In this document: positions 52,837 through 61,530 of the stretch, piece after piece
Numbering within the stretch: the first letter of the stretch is position 1
Layout: each line of letters begins with the position of its first letter
NCBI GenBank assembly: GCA_900537125.1
Contig: UNRJ01000005.1
Location: 124,001 to 188,000 of the forward strand
Direction of reading: 5' to 3'
Source: Rhodobacteraceae bacterium Alg238-R152
GTDB lineage: Bacteria; Pseudomonadota; Alphaproteobacteria; Rhodobacterales; Rhodobacteraceae
DNA length: 64,000 nt
The notes under the pieces: model-generated
What the model was told of the DNA's origin: nothing
Seen by the model: only the letters and a program-made list of their open reading frames with translations
Databases searched by the model: none
Program-made: the position numbers and the translations under genes

Positions 52837-54510
52837 TTAGTGAGAGTGGCCTTTGTCCCAGTCTTCCTGCTTAGGCAGGATTTCGAAGGTGTGCTCTGGT
52901 GGTGGGCATGGAAGAGTCCATTCCAGAGTATCCGCGTACTCGTTCCAGTAGTTGTTCTCGGTCACTTTCGCGCCACGGAACAGCGAGTAGATCACCACGC
53001 CGAAGAAGAACAGGAAGGAGGCAAAGGACAGGAACGCGCCGTAGGAGCTGATCTTGTTCCAGTATGCGAAGGCTTCCGGATAGTCGATGTAGCGGCGTGG
53101 CATGCCCTGACGGCCCAAGAAGTGCTGTGGGAAGAAGGTCAGGTTTGCGCCGATGAAGAACATCCAGAAGTGCAGCTTGCCCGCCCATTCTGGGTAGTGG
53201 CGACCGGTCATCTTGCCGAAGTAGAAGTAGATACCGGCAAAGATGGCAAACACGGCACCGAGGCTCATCACGTAGTGGAAGTGCGCAACCACGTAGTAGG
53301 TGTCGTGGTAGTAGCGGTCCACAGCAGCTTGGGACAGCACGATGCCGGTCACACCACCTGCGGTGAACAGGAACAAGAAGCCAAAGGCCCAGAGCATTGG
53401 TGTTTTGAACTCGATGGAGCCGCCCCACATTGTGGCGATCCAGCTAAAGATCTTAACGCCAGTCGGAACCGCGATGACCATGGTTGCCAGCATGAAGTAA
53501 GACTGCTGCGTCAGCGACATACCCACCGTGTACATGTGGTGTGCCCACACAACAAAGCCCAGTGCGCCAATTGCGATGATCGCCCAGACCATTGGCAAGT
53601 AGCCAAACACCGGTTTGCGCGAGAACGTCGCAATCACGTGGGAGATGATGCCAAAGCCCGGCAGGATCACGATGTACACTTCCGGGTGTCCGAAGAACCA
53701 CAGGATGTGCTGATACAGGATCGGGTCGCCGCCACCAGCTGGATCAAAGAACGTGGTGCCGAAGTTACGATCGGTCAGCAACATGGTGATGGCGCCTGCG
53801 AGAACTGGCAGTGCGAGAAGGATCAACCATGCGGTTACAAAGATGGACCAAGAAAACAGAGGCACTTTGAACAGGGTCATGCCAGGGGCACGCATGTTCA
53901 GGAAGGTGGTGATCATGTTGATCGCGCCGAGAATGGATGACGCGCCGGAGACGTGCACCGCAAAGATCGCAAGATCCATCGACATGCCGCCTTCACTGGT
54001 CGAGAGCGGCGGGTAGAGCACCCACCCCACACCGGAGCCAAGCTGATCATTGCCGCCCGGTGACAACATGGAAGCGACACCCAGCAGGGTACCCGCCACA
54101 TAGAGCCAGAAAGACAGGTTGTTCATGCGTGGGAACGCCATATCCGGCGCGCCAATCTGCAGCGGCATGAAGTAGTTGCCAAAACCGCCAAACAGCGCTG
54201 GGATAACCACGAAGAACATCATCAGAACACCGTGGTAGGTGATCAGCACGTTCCACAGGTGGCCGTTTGGCGTACAGGGGCCGTCACCACCGCCAAAGAA
54301 GCGCGCGCCTTCCAGACACATGTACTGCACACCTGGATCCATCAGCTCCATGCGCATCAGCACCGTGAAGAAAACGGAGATCAAACCGGCCAGAGCCGAA
54401 ATGACCAGATAAAGGATGCCAATGTCCTTATGGTTTGTCGACATGAACCAGCGGGTGAAAAAGCCGCGCTCGTCATGATGGTCGTGGCCTTGAATGGCTG
54501 CGTCTGCCAT
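52837..54510 (-). CDS. ctaD: Cytochrome c oxidase subunit I, aa3 type
   Basis: 557 residues, twelve membrane helices. [25 protein letters not shown] (haem a ligand histidine), [21 protein letters not shown] (CuB His with the Tyr crosslink), [10 protein letters not shown], and [17 protein letters not shown] (haem ligands) are all present. AGGAGG precedes the ATG. Subunits II and III are not adjacent. An FNR-type site lies 101 bp upstream. Confidence 0.97.
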   Translation of the reverse strand: MADAAIQGHDHHDERGFFTRWFMSTNHKDIGILYLVISALAGLISVFFTVLMRMELMDPGVQYMCLEGARFFGGGDGPCTPNGHLWNVLITYHGVLMMFFVVIPALFGGFGNYFMPLQIGAPDMAFPRMNNLSFWLYVAGTLLGVASMLSPGGNDQLGSGVGWVLYPPLSTSEGGMSMDLAIFAVHVSGASSILGAINMITTFLNMRAPGMTLFKVPLFSWSIFVTAWLILLALPVLAGAITMLLTDRNFGTTFFDPAGGGDPILYQHILWFFGHPEVYIVILPGFGIISHVIATFSRKPVFGYLPMVWAIIAIGALGFVVWAHHMYTVGMSLTQQSYFMLATMVIAVPTGVKIFSWIATMWGGSIEFKTPMLWAFGFLFLFTAGGVTGIVLSQAAVDRYYHDTYYVVAHFHYVMSLGAVFAIFAGIYFYFGKMTGRHYPEWAGKLHFWMFFIGANLTFFPQHFLGRQGMPRRYIDYPEAFAYWNKISSYGAFLSFASFLFFFGVVIYSLFRGAKVTENNYWNEYADTLEWTLPCPPPEHTFEILPKQEDWDKGHSH

Positions 54511-54611
54511 GCGTTGCCTCCTGTTGATTTGTATCTGGGCGCGCGGATTCCCGCTTACGCCTGGTTCCCGGTCGTTTTAGGGTGCCGCGCGCGCGGTCGC
54601 AATCTCCGTAA

Positions 54612-54625
54612 TTGACCTAGATCAA
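54612..54625. promoter_or_regulatory. FNR/FnrL-type site upstream of ctaD
   Basis: TTGACCTAGATCAA fits TTGAY-N4-RTCAA, the Rhodobacter FnrL consensus. It is followed by an A-rich run and lies 101 bp before ctaD and 107 bp before the divergent PEP-mutase-family gene, so either could be the target. Confidence 0.6.
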
Positions 54626-54731
54626 AAAAAATTGTCGCAGGGGGGCGCGGAAAGCGGCAAATGACGTGTTTTTCGTTCGTTATTTGTTCCCATTTCACGC
54701 TAGAGTGGCGGCTCACAGAGGGAAGCGGACC

Positions 54732-55568
54732 ATGCGTAGAGATCAGAAATACACCACATTTTTGGAGTTACATAAGGGCAAAAGCGCCTTTGTGATGCCC
54801 AATCCGTGGGATGCAGGCAGTGCGCGGGTATTGGCGGCGGAGGGATTCGGCGCTTTGGCAACCACCAGCGCAGGCGCTGCGGTGACGCAGGGGCTTCGGG
54901 ACGGGGCGGCCAGCATGACCCGCGCAGCGATTCTCTCCAATGCGGCGGAGATTGTCGCGGCCACTGACCTGCCGGTTTCAGCGGATTTGGAAGACGGATT
55001 CGGGTTGGCACCGGAGACCTGTGCCAAAACAATTGTGATGGCGGCTGAGGTTGGTCTGGTGGGCGGCTCGATCGAAGATGCCACCAGCGAGGAAGACGCC
55101 GGCATTATGGACATGGGGCTGGCAGTGGAGCGAATTGCAGCAGCGGCGGAAGCGGCCAAGACACATCAATTTGTGCTGACCGCGCGATCAGAGAATTACC
55201 TGCATGGGCGGCCAGACCTAAAGGACACAATTGCGCGGTTGCAGGCGTTTGAAACAGCGGGGGCCGATGTGCTCTATGCGCCGGGATTGCCGGATCTGGA
55301 CGCAATCCGCGCTGTGTGTTCCGAAGTTGGCAAACCGGTGAATGTGGTGATGGGGCTGCGACCGCCGTTTTTCACGGTTCAGGAGTTGTCCGAAGCTGGC
55401 GTAAAGCGGGTGAGTGTGGGCGGCTCTTTGGCGCGATTGGCTTATGGCGCTGTGCAGCAGGCGATGCGGGCGGTTCTGCAAGACGGCGAATTTGCCTATG
55501 CGGACAAAGCCATGCCGGGAGCAGAGCTCATGGGACTGATGCGCGCGGCGCCTACCTCTCGGGTGTAA
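54732..55568 (+). CDS. Isocitrate lyase/PEP mutase family protein
   Basis: 278 residues from MRRDQKYTTFLELHK. LVMPNPWDAGSARVL-like opening (FVMPNPWDAGSARVLAAEGF), LPVSADLEDGFG with metal-binding acidic residues, GGSIEDATSEED and FVLTARSENYL. This is the PEP mutase/ICL barrel (carboxyvinyl-carboxyphosphonate phosphorylmutase-like) that cleaves or rearranges C-C or C-P bonds in small acids. It lacks the KKCG motif of true isocitrate lyase. Substrate uncertain. Confidence 0.85.
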   Translation: MRRDQKYTTFLELHKGKSAFVMPNPWDAGSARVLAAEGFGALATTSAGAAVTQGLRDGAASMTRAAILSNAAEIVAATDLPVSADLEDGFGLAPETCAKTIVMAAEVGLVGGSIEDATSEEDAGIMDMGLAVERIAAAAEAAKTHQFVLTARSENYLHGRPDLKDTIARLQAFETAGADVLYAPGLPDLDAIRAVCSEVGKPVNVVMGLRPPFFTVQELSEAGVKRVSVGGSLARLAYGAVQQAMRAVLQDGEFAYADKAMPGAELMGLMRAAPTSRV

Positions 55569-55573
55569 CGAAG

Positions 55574-55604
55574 AAACGCCCGCATTGGGGTGCGGGCGTT
55601 TCAG
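55574..55604 (+). terminator. Terminator of the PEP-mutase-family gene
   Basis: AAACGCCCGCA and TGCGGGCGTTT, an 11-bp perfect stem with a 6-nt loop; the T-tract is short. Confidence 0.7.
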
Positions 55605-55675
55605 GTTCCGTAGGGTGCAGCGCAGGGACATATGCACTGGGGTGTCACCCCACGAAATACCGCGTGCAGCGCGAC

Positions 55676-56575
55676 CTAGCGCGGACGGCGCTTTTGAAAG
55701 CTGTTGTCCGGTGTGCCTTTGTGGCAGCGCGGGATCACCGGGAAGGCGTCGGTGAGGAAATAGGCGTAGGTGCCCTGAGGATAGGCAGCGGTTTTCACAA
55801 AGGCACCGTTGCAGTCATCCAAACTCCCGGCTCCGGCGATATACCTATAGTCCTGTACAAAGGTGCCATCGTGACGACCCGACGGCCCGTTGCCGGTGCG
55901 GTTCCCCGGCTTGAGTCGGTAAGAGCTGGTCATTTGGGTAACGGCTCCGTTCACTTTTGCCGTAATGGCATAGATAGGAAAGCCGTCTGCCGCGTAGCCG
56001 ATCAATGGCGACTCGACCTGGCGTGACCAACCAAGTTGCTGCATCAAACCCACTGGCAGGCCATGATAGTGATACGCACCGGTGGGCTGCACATGGGCAT
56101 AGTTGGCATCCAGCCCCAAAGGCACCGCGCCGCCCAAGGCTTCATATTGCCAACCGGACCGCGGATTGCCCCGCCAGAATTCCGCCGCACCGGGATCAAA
56201 AGGCACGCCATTTACCCCAACGCCAAAGGTGCCAAGACGGCCCTGGGTACTGCGTGCGGTTTTCCGCGGACTAAGCGTCACCGTGAACGTGTAGTTCCGC
56301 GCCTTAATGCGGTTGGGATTTCCGCTGTTGGGAAAGCGACCAACCTTATGAGCGGGGATGCCGTTGGAGGTGATCACCCGCTTAGTGCCTTTCTTATATA
56401 TACTGACCTTACTGCGACCTGCATTTTTGTTGGCCTTCACAAGCCGTAAATGTTCCGTTTCTGTGGCGGTATGTTGGCGCATCGGCGGCCGTCCCTGCGC
56501 GTCACCAACGGCCGCGGTGCCCACAACAATGGCCACGGCCAAGATGCCGAGCTTCACGTTCTCCAGCAAAATCAT
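55676..56575 (-). CDS. Exported YHYH-domain protein
   Basis: 299 residues. Signal peptide MILLENVKLGILAVAIVVGTAAVGDA. The name-giving motif appears as GAYHYHGLP, with IGYAADGFPIY, LDDCNGAF and YAYFLTDAFPVIPRCHKG. Basic segments near residue 50 and the C-terminus (KRRPR). YHYH proteins are secreted and of unknown function, possibly metal-binding through the histidines. Last gene of a pair with the Tat-type protein 20 bp upstream. Confidence 0.82.
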   Translation of the reverse strand: MILLENVKLGILAVAIVVGTAAVGDAQGRPPMRQHTATETEHLRLVKANKNAGRSKVSIYKKGTKRVITSNGIPAHKVGRFPNSGNPNRIKARNYTFTVTLSPRKTARSTQGRLGTFGVGVNGVPFDPGAAEFWRGNPRSGWQYEALGGAVPLGLDANYAHVQPTGAYHYHGLPVGLMQQLGWSRQVESPLIGYAADGFPIYAITAKVNGAVTQMTSSYRLKPGNRTGNGPSGRHDGTFVQDYRYIAGAGSLDDCNGAFVKTAAYPQGTYAYFLTDAFPVIPRCHKGTPDNSFQKRRPR

Positions 56576-56595
56576 GTCTTCCCTCCATAAAGCCC

Positions 56596-56970
56596 CTACG
56601 GCATGACGGTCACGGGCCCCTGCCCGTCTTCGCCAAAGTCCAACAACAAGGTGAAAATTCCGGGCACCGCTTCCTCAAAACGCAGGGTCAGCTTTTGCTC
56701 AACAAGCCCGCCTGCGGGCACATTGAACGGTAAGGACTGCCCCGTCATATTGGCGACGTCTGTCGAGATCGCCGCTAGGGTCATGGGCTGTGTGCCAGCG
56801 TTGTAGAATGTCAGCACCAAATCCAGACGGCGTTTGCGGCGACGTGTGATTGTTGAGGTCACCGTCAGATGGCTCATGCCATGGCCCGCGTGGGCCAGCG
56901 CCCCTGCGGGGGCCAGCATCAAAGCGGTCAGAAAACCGCGACGGGTGAATGTCAGTTTGGTGTCTGTCAT
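56596..56970 (-). CDS. Exported protein with Tat-like signal, partner of the YHYH gene
   Basis: 124 residues from MTDTKLTFTRRGFLTALMLA. Twin-arginine signal (TRRGFLTALM) cleaved near ALAHA, then AGHGMSHLTV and an immunoglobulin-like beta domain (DLVLTFYNAGTQPMTLAAISTD, LPFNVPAGGLVEQKLTLRFEE). The His/Met-rich mature N-terminus and fold are loosely like copper chaperones, but the PCu(A)C motif is absent. No clear ribosome site. Confidence 0.65.
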   Translation of the reverse strand: MTDTKLTFTRRGFLTALMLAPAGALAHAGHGMSHLTVTSTITRRRKRRLDLVLTFYNAGTQPMTLAAISTDVANMTGQSLPFNVPAGGLVEQKLTLRFEEAVPGIFTLLLDFGEDGQGPVTVMP

Positions 56971-57099
56971 GGGAGGTTGTACGCGCCTTGTTGTGGGTTC
57001 CGTCGGTGAAAAATCAAAAACCACATTTTTTTCTGCGAGGCGACATTTTCCGCTTGCAGCCCACCGTAACTCTTTATATTCCACGCCTCACCCAAGGAA

Positions 57100-57174
57100 G
57101 CGGGCGTAGCTCAGGGGTAGAGCATAACCTTGCCAAGGTTAGGGTCGGGCGTTCGAATCGCCTCGCCCGCTCCA
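57100..57174 (+). tRNA. tRNA-Gly (anticodon GCC), copy 1
   Basis: 75 nt with encoded CCA. Acceptor GCGGGCG/CGCCCGC, anticodon stem TAACC/GGTTA with loop TTGCCAA, T arm GTTCGAATC. Followed by a terminator. Confidence 0.97.
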
Positions 57175-57199
57175 ATATCTCCCTCGTGGAGAGAGTGAA

Positions 57200-57226
57200 C
57201 AAGGCGCGGATTTATCCGCGCCTTTT
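57200..57226 (+). terminator. Terminator after tRNA-Gly copy 1
   Basis: AAGGCGCGGA and TCCGCGCCTT with a 4-nt loop, then TT. Confidence 0.85.
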
Positions 57227-57342
57227 CGCGTTTCTGGGTCGTACATCTCTCTTAAAAGTTTCTGCGCGATTGTGTGGATTTCCTGCGATTTGGGGGTTGC
57301 GCACCGTCATGGGGAGCGCTAAATCACGGCCATCCAAACGGT

Positions 57343-57417
57343 GCGGGCGTAGCTCAGGGGTAGAGCATAACCTTGCCAAGGTTAGGGTCGGGCGTTCGAA
57401 TCGCCTCGCCCGCTCCA
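57343..57417 (+). tRNA. tRNA-Gly (anticodon GCC), copy 2
   Basis: Identical over all 75 nt to the copy 243 bp upstream, but with unrelated flanks and its own terminator, so it is a separate transcription unit. Confidence 0.97.
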
Positions 57418-57431
57418 TTTGGATCAAACGC

Positions 57432-57468
57432 AAAAAGGCGCCAGGGCTTCCCGGCGCCTTTTGTTTTT
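57432..57468 (+). terminator. Terminator after tRNA-Gly copy 2
   Basis: AAAAGGCGCC and GGCGCCTTTT around a 10-nt loop, ending TTTTGTTTTT. Confidence 0.9.
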
Positions 57469-57495
57469 ACACATGTTCTGAGTGGCTTGCGGTGA

Positions 57496-57526
57496 CGGGC
57501 GCTAAAAGCGCGCCCGCCGGATATTT
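57496..57526 (+). repeat. Hairpin plus GGATATTT intergenic motif, copy 3
   Basis: CGGGCGC/GCGCCCG hairpin at 57496-57516 followed by CCGGATATTT (GGATATTT 57519-57526), 4 bp before the stop of the convergent amidohydrolase gene. Confidence 0.6.
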
Positions 57527-57529
57527 GCC

Positions 57530-58879
57530 TTAGAGCGCCTCAGCCAATTGAGTGGCCAGCGTATTCTGTCGTTGAATCACCGCGCCGAGATTGATGCTGG
57601 CCATATGACCGTCACGCACGATCTGACGCCCTTCGACAAAGAGGTCGCGAACGGTGGTTGGCCCGGCGAGAAGAATCGCCGCCTGATCCCAGCTGCCCGC
57701 GCTGTGCACGCCAGTCACATCCCAAATGGCGATGTCGGCCCGCTTTCCCACAGCGATTTGGCCACAGTCATGGCGCCCCAGCACCTCTGCCCCGCCCCGC
57801 GTGGCAATTTCAAGCGCTTCGCGCGGGGACATAGCATCCGCGCCCAAAGCGACTCGCTGCAACAACATGGCTTGGCGCGCCTCCGCCACCAAATTGCCCG
57901 CGTCGTTGGAGGCGGAGCCATCCACCCCAAGGCCCACTGGCACGTTGGCGTCGCGCATGGCGCGCACGGGGGCGATGCCGCTGCCAAGGCGACAATTGGA
58001 GCAGGGACAATGAGCGACACCGGTCTTGGTGCGGGCAAAGAGATCAATTTCGCTTTGATCAAGTTTCACACAATGCGCGTGCCAGACATCTTCGCCCACC
58101 CAGCCCAGTTCTTCGGCGTATTGGCCGGGGCGGCAGCCGAAGTTTTCTAGAGAATAAGCAATGTCTTCGTCATTCTCTGCCAAATGGGTGTGCAGCATCA
58201 CGCCTTTGTCACGCGCTAAAATGGCAGCATCACGCATCAGGTCACGGGTCACGGAAAATGGCGAGCACGGAGCAACGCCAACGCGCACCATGCTGCCATC
58301 GCGGGCGTCGTGGTGCGTGTCGATCAGGCGAATGGCGTCTTTCAGAATGGCGTCTTCCTTTTCAACCAGCGAATCCGGCGGCAGGCCACCGCCGCTTTCG
58401 CCAATGCTCATCGCGCCACGGGTGGGATGGAAACGCATGCCCACTTCTTTGGCAGCCTCGATGGTGTCATCCAGACGCGAGCCGTTTGGGTAGAGATAGA
58501 GGTGGTCAGAGGTCAGCGTGCAGCCGGAGAGCGCCAGCTCTGCCAAGCCAATTTGCGCGGAGATGTTCATCTCCTCCGGGCCAAAGCGCGACCAGATCGG
58601 ATACAGCCGTTGCAGCCAGCCAAACAACAGCGCGTCTTGCCCTCCCGGCACAGCACGGGTCAGGGTTTGATAAAGATGGTGGTGGGTGTTCACCAAGCCG
58701 GGTGTGACCACACAACCATTGGCAAAGACGGTCTCGCCGCCCGTGGTGAGGTTTTCACCAATCTCGGCGATCACACCATCTTTGATGCGGATGTCATGGG
58801 TCGCCAGTTCGCGGCGGTCATCATCCATGGTCAGAACAGTCTGAGCGGATTTGATCAGAGTTTCAGAGGCTTGTGCCAT
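57530..58879 (-). CDS. 8-oxoguanine/guanine deaminase type amidohydrolase
   Basis: 449 residues from MAQASETLIKS, with AAGGAA 7 nt upstream. Metal site TPGLVNTHHHLYQTLTRA, MLHTHLAEND, HAHCVKL and LGVDGSASNDAGN place it in the ATZ/TRZ-type amidohydrolases. The HHHLYQTLTR and SNDAGNL wording is that of 8-oxoguanine deaminase/hydroxyatrazine hydrolase-like enzymes. Probable role in purine salvage or clearance of oxidised guanine. Confidence 0.82.
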   Translation of the reverse strand: MAQASETLIKSAQTVLTMDDDRRELATHDIRIKDGVIAEIGENLTTGGETVFANGCVVTPGLVNTHHHLYQTLTRAVPGGQDALLFGWLQRLYPIWSRFGPEEMNISAQIGLAELALSGCTLTSDHLYLYPNGSRLDDTIEAAKEVGMRFHPTRGAMSIGESGGGLPPDSLVEKEDAILKDAIRLIDTHHDARDGSMVRVGVAPCSPFSVTRDLMRDAAILARDKGVMLHTHLAENDEDIAYSLENFGCRPGQYAEELGWVGEDVWHAHCVKLDQSEIDLFARTKTGVAHCPCSNCRLGSGIAPVRAMRDANVPVGLGVDGSASNDAGNLVAEARQAMLLQRVALGADAMSPREALEIATRGGAEVLGRHDCGQIAVGKRADIAIWDVTGVHSAGSWDQAAILLAGPTTVRDLFVEGRQIVRDGHMASINLGAVIQRQNTLATQLAEAL

Positions 58880-59013
58880 ATGCGCATTCCTTGGGCCAAA
58901 AGAGGGCCCGATTCGGTTGCGATATGAGGCACAGCGACAGAATGCGGGCAAAGGACTCGCGGTGCCCGGCAATCATAGCGAAATGAAGGGGCTGCAATCA
59001 AGGGCGGCGCAAG

Positions 59014-59805
59014 TTACCTCTGCTGTAGAAGCGCCAGCGCCTGTGCGTGCAGCGCCTTGTTGGCGGCGGCGAGCACTTGTCCACCGTCATGCACAGGGCC
59101 ACCTTGCCAATTGGTGACCACACCGCCTGCAGCCTCGATCACCGCGATCGGTGCCTGAATGTCATAGGCATTGAGACCTGCCTCAACCACCAGATCAATT
59201 TGCCCCGCCGCCAAAAGTGCATAAGCGTAACAATCCATGCCATAGCGGGTGAGCTTGGTTTGTGCAGCGACACGCTCAAAGCCAGCGCGCTCCGCTTCGC
59301 TGCCCACTTCGGGGAATGTTGTGAAAATGACTGATCCCGCCAAAGTGGCAGTTCCACGCGTTTTCAGCGGCATTACACCATGCGGGCCATCGGCTTCAGC
59401 CACACCAAAGCCACCTTTGAAGCGCTCCCCAATGTAAGGTTGATCCACCACGCCGTAGATCGGCCCGTTTTCATCAGACAAAGCAATCAACACCCCCCAG
59501 GTTGGGGTGCCGGAGATAAAGGCGCGCGTGCCGTCAATTGGGTCCAATACCCAGGTCAGCCCGCTGCTGCCCTCAGTTTTGCCAAATTCTTCGCCAAAAA
59601 TGGCGTCCTCTGGGCGACGCTCTGCCAACACCGCGCGCATCGCCTGTTCTGCGGCGCGATCCGCCACGGTCACAGGATCAAACCCCTCAGACAGTTTGTT
59701 GTCTGCGGTCAGAGAGGCGCTGCGAAAATGGGGAAGAATGGCCGCGCGGGCCGCGTCTGCCATGGCGTCCGCCACGGCGATCAGGTCATTCTGTTCTGGT
59801 GTCAT
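59014..59805 (-). CDS. hisN: Inositol-monophosphatase-family histidinol-phosphatase
   Basis: 263 residues. Metal-binding FGEEFGKTEG and DPIDGTRAFISGTPTWGVLIAL; C-terminal YDIQAPIAVIEAAGGVVTNWQGG. The RAFISG...WG wording fits the HisN branch, which dephosphorylates histidinol phosphate in organisms lacking the HisB/PHP enzyme, though inositol or PAP phosphatase activity cannot be excluded. Confidence 0.82.
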   Translation of the reverse strand: MTPEQNDLIAVADAMADAARAAILPHFRSASLTADNKLSEGFDPVTVADRAAEQAMRAVLAERRPEDAIFGEEFGKTEGSSGLTWVLDPIDGTRAFISGTPTWGVLIALSDENGPIYGVVDQPYIGERFKGGFGVAEADGPHGVMPLKTRGTATLAGSVIFTTFPEVGSEAERAGFERVAAQTKLTRYGMDCYAYALLAAGQIDLVVEAGLNAYDIQAPIAVIEAAGGVVTNWQGGPVHDGGQVLAAANKALHAQALALLQQR

Positions 59806-59862
59806 CGGTCACAGTCTCCGCTCTGGCGTTCGCGCCATGGCTAGACCAGAGCGGGAGTGGAC

Positions 59863-60231
59863 TCAAGCGACGTCGGACAACACGCGGGCGAGCTCAAACA
59901 GGCGCCGACGTTGGTTTTCTGGAATGGCATAGTAGCTGCGGATCAGATCCAGAGCTTCTTTATCTGCCATGATGTCAGCCGGCACGCTGCCAGAGCTTGC
60001 ACCATCGCTGTCGCTTTCCAGACCTTCAAAAAAGAAGCTCACGGGCACGTCCAACGCATCCGAGATATCCCAAAGGCGGGAAGCACTGACACGGTTTGCC
60101 CCAGTTTCATACTTTTGAATTTGTTGAAACTTAATGCCAACCTGCTCTGCGAGTTGCTGCTGAGTCATCCCCGTCAGCCACCGGCGTTGGCGGATTCTTT
60201 TGCCAACATGCACGTCCACTGGATGTGTCAT
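59863..60231 (-). CDS. XRE-family transcriptional regulator
   Basis: 122 residues from MTHPVDVHVGKRIRQRRW, with GGAGGAGA before the ATG. Helix-turn-helix at about 10-65 (MTQQQLAEQVGIKFQQIQKYETGANRVSASRLWDISDAL), then FFFEGLES and a C-terminal helix (DLIRSYYAIPENQRRRLFELARVL). A common alphaproteobacterial layout with a short sensing tail. A 10-bp inverted repeat lies 83-111 bp upstream of its start. Confidence 0.9.
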   Translation of the reverse strand: MTHPVDVHVGKRIRQRRWLTGMTQQQLAEQVGIKFQQIQKYETGANRVSASRLWDISDALDVPVSFFFEGLESDSDGASSGSVPADIMADKEALDLIRSYYAIPENQRRRLFELARVLSDVA

Positions 60232-60313
60232 CCCACGTCTCCTCCGAATGTAATATCGGGGCGCAGCCAAAGACTATGCAGTCGCTCAGCAGCGTCACCA
60301 ACTCGTTTAGTGA

Positions 60314-60342
60314 AGTTATCGCGCATCCCTTTCGCGATAACT
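60314..60342. promoter_or_regulatory. Inverted repeat between the XRE gene and the quinone oxidoreductase gene
   Basis: AGTTATCGCG and CGCGATAACT, perfect 10-bp arms with 9 bp between. The spacing suits a dimeric repressor. It may be the operator of the XRE regulator; a hairpin role is also possible. The rest of the 332-bp gap shows nothing I recognise. Confidence 0.5.
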
Positions 60343-60563
60343 CACCTTAGCAGTTTTCGCCTTATAATCAAGGGCAAGAATATGTCTTACCCCTTCTGGA
60401 TAGAGTGGTTCATACAATCGGGGATTGTTGTTTCGCCTTCATGACGCACAAACCAAAGCTCTGCCAGAGGGTGACGTCGTGTCGCAATCCTCTGTTTTCA
60501 AGGGATCAGCTTTGACTTGTTTGCGATTGGCTGTGTATTCGAATCTCAGACAGGAGATTCAGA

Positions 60564-61526
60564 ATGCGCGCTTTTCAAGTTACATCCCACGATTCCGCCC
60601 CATCGTTGGTGGAGATCACCAAGCCGGAACCCGGTCCCGGCGAGATTCGGGTGAAGATCAAAGCCTGCGCGCTGAACTTTGGCGATCTATTGATGATCAA
60701 GGGCACCTATCAAGCCACACCACCGGTGCCGTTTACCCTGGGTATGGAGGTGGCCGGCGTCGTGGATGCGTTGGGACCGGATGCGGTAGGCCCCGCCGTG
60801 GGGACAGATGTGTTGGTGTTTGGCGGCAGTGGTGGGCTCGCCGAATACGGCGTCTACCCGGCCAAGAGTGCGGTGCCGCTGCCCAACAGTATGAGTTATG
60901 AAGATGCGGCCGCCTTCCCTGTGGCTTATGGCACCAGCCATGTGGCGCTGGACCACCGTGCGCGACTGAAACCCGGTGAAAACCTCTTGGTTCTGGGCGC
61001 GGCAGGCGGCGTTGGCCTGACGGCTGTTGAGCTGGGCAAGCTGATGGGGGCCAATGTCATCGCCTGCGCACGTGGTGCGGACAAGCTGAAGGTGGCCAAA
61101 GCCGCAGGGGCGGATCATCTGATTGACGCGACGGACGCGGATATTCGCGCAGAGGTGAAGGCGCTTGGTGGGGCAGATGTGGTGTATGATCCGGTGGGCG
61201 GCGATCAATTCAAAGCGGCGTTCCGCGCCTGCAATCCCGAAGCGCGACTTTTGCCGATTGGGTTTGCCAGTGGCGATGTGCCCCAAATCCCCGCCAATCA
61301 TTTACTGGTGAAAAACCTCACTGTGATGGGGCTCTATTGGGGGGGATACCTGGCGTTCAAACCAGAAGTGATTAAGAGCAGTATGGGCATCCTGTTTGAC
61401 TGGTATGGCGAAGGAAAATTGAAGCCGCATGTCAGCAATGTTGTGCCGCTGGAACGGTCGGCAGAAGCCTATGAGCTTCTGCGCAGCCGCAAATCCACCG
61501 GCAAAGTGGTTGTCACTATCGACTGA
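60564..61526 (+). CDS. NADPH:quinone oxidoreductase-like protein (MDR superfamily)
   Basis: 320 residues. Medium-chain reductase without structural zinc cysteines: CALNFGDLLMIKGTYQATPPVPFTLGMEVAGVV, nucleotide motif LVLGAAGGVGLTAVELGKLMGANVIA, and DPVGGDQFKAAFR. AGGAG precedes the ATG. Likely NADPH-dependent reduction of quinones or enones in the cytosol. Confidence 0.88.
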   Translation: MRAFQVTSHDSAPSLVEITKPEPGPGEIRVKIKACALNFGDLLMIKGTYQATPPVPFTLGMEVAGVVDALGPDAVGPAVGTDVLVFGGSGGLAEYGVYPAKSAVPLPNSMSYEDAAAFPVAYGTSHVALDHRARLKPGENLLVLGAAGGVGLTAVELGKLMGANVIACARGADKLKVAKAAGADHLIDATDADIRAEVKALGGADVVYDPVGGDQFKAAFRACNPEARLLPIGFASGDVPQIPANHLLVKNLTVMGLYWGGYLAFKPEVIKSSMGILFDWYGEGKLKPHVSNVVPLERSAEAYELLRSRKSTGKVVVTID

Positions 61527-61530
61527 CGGA

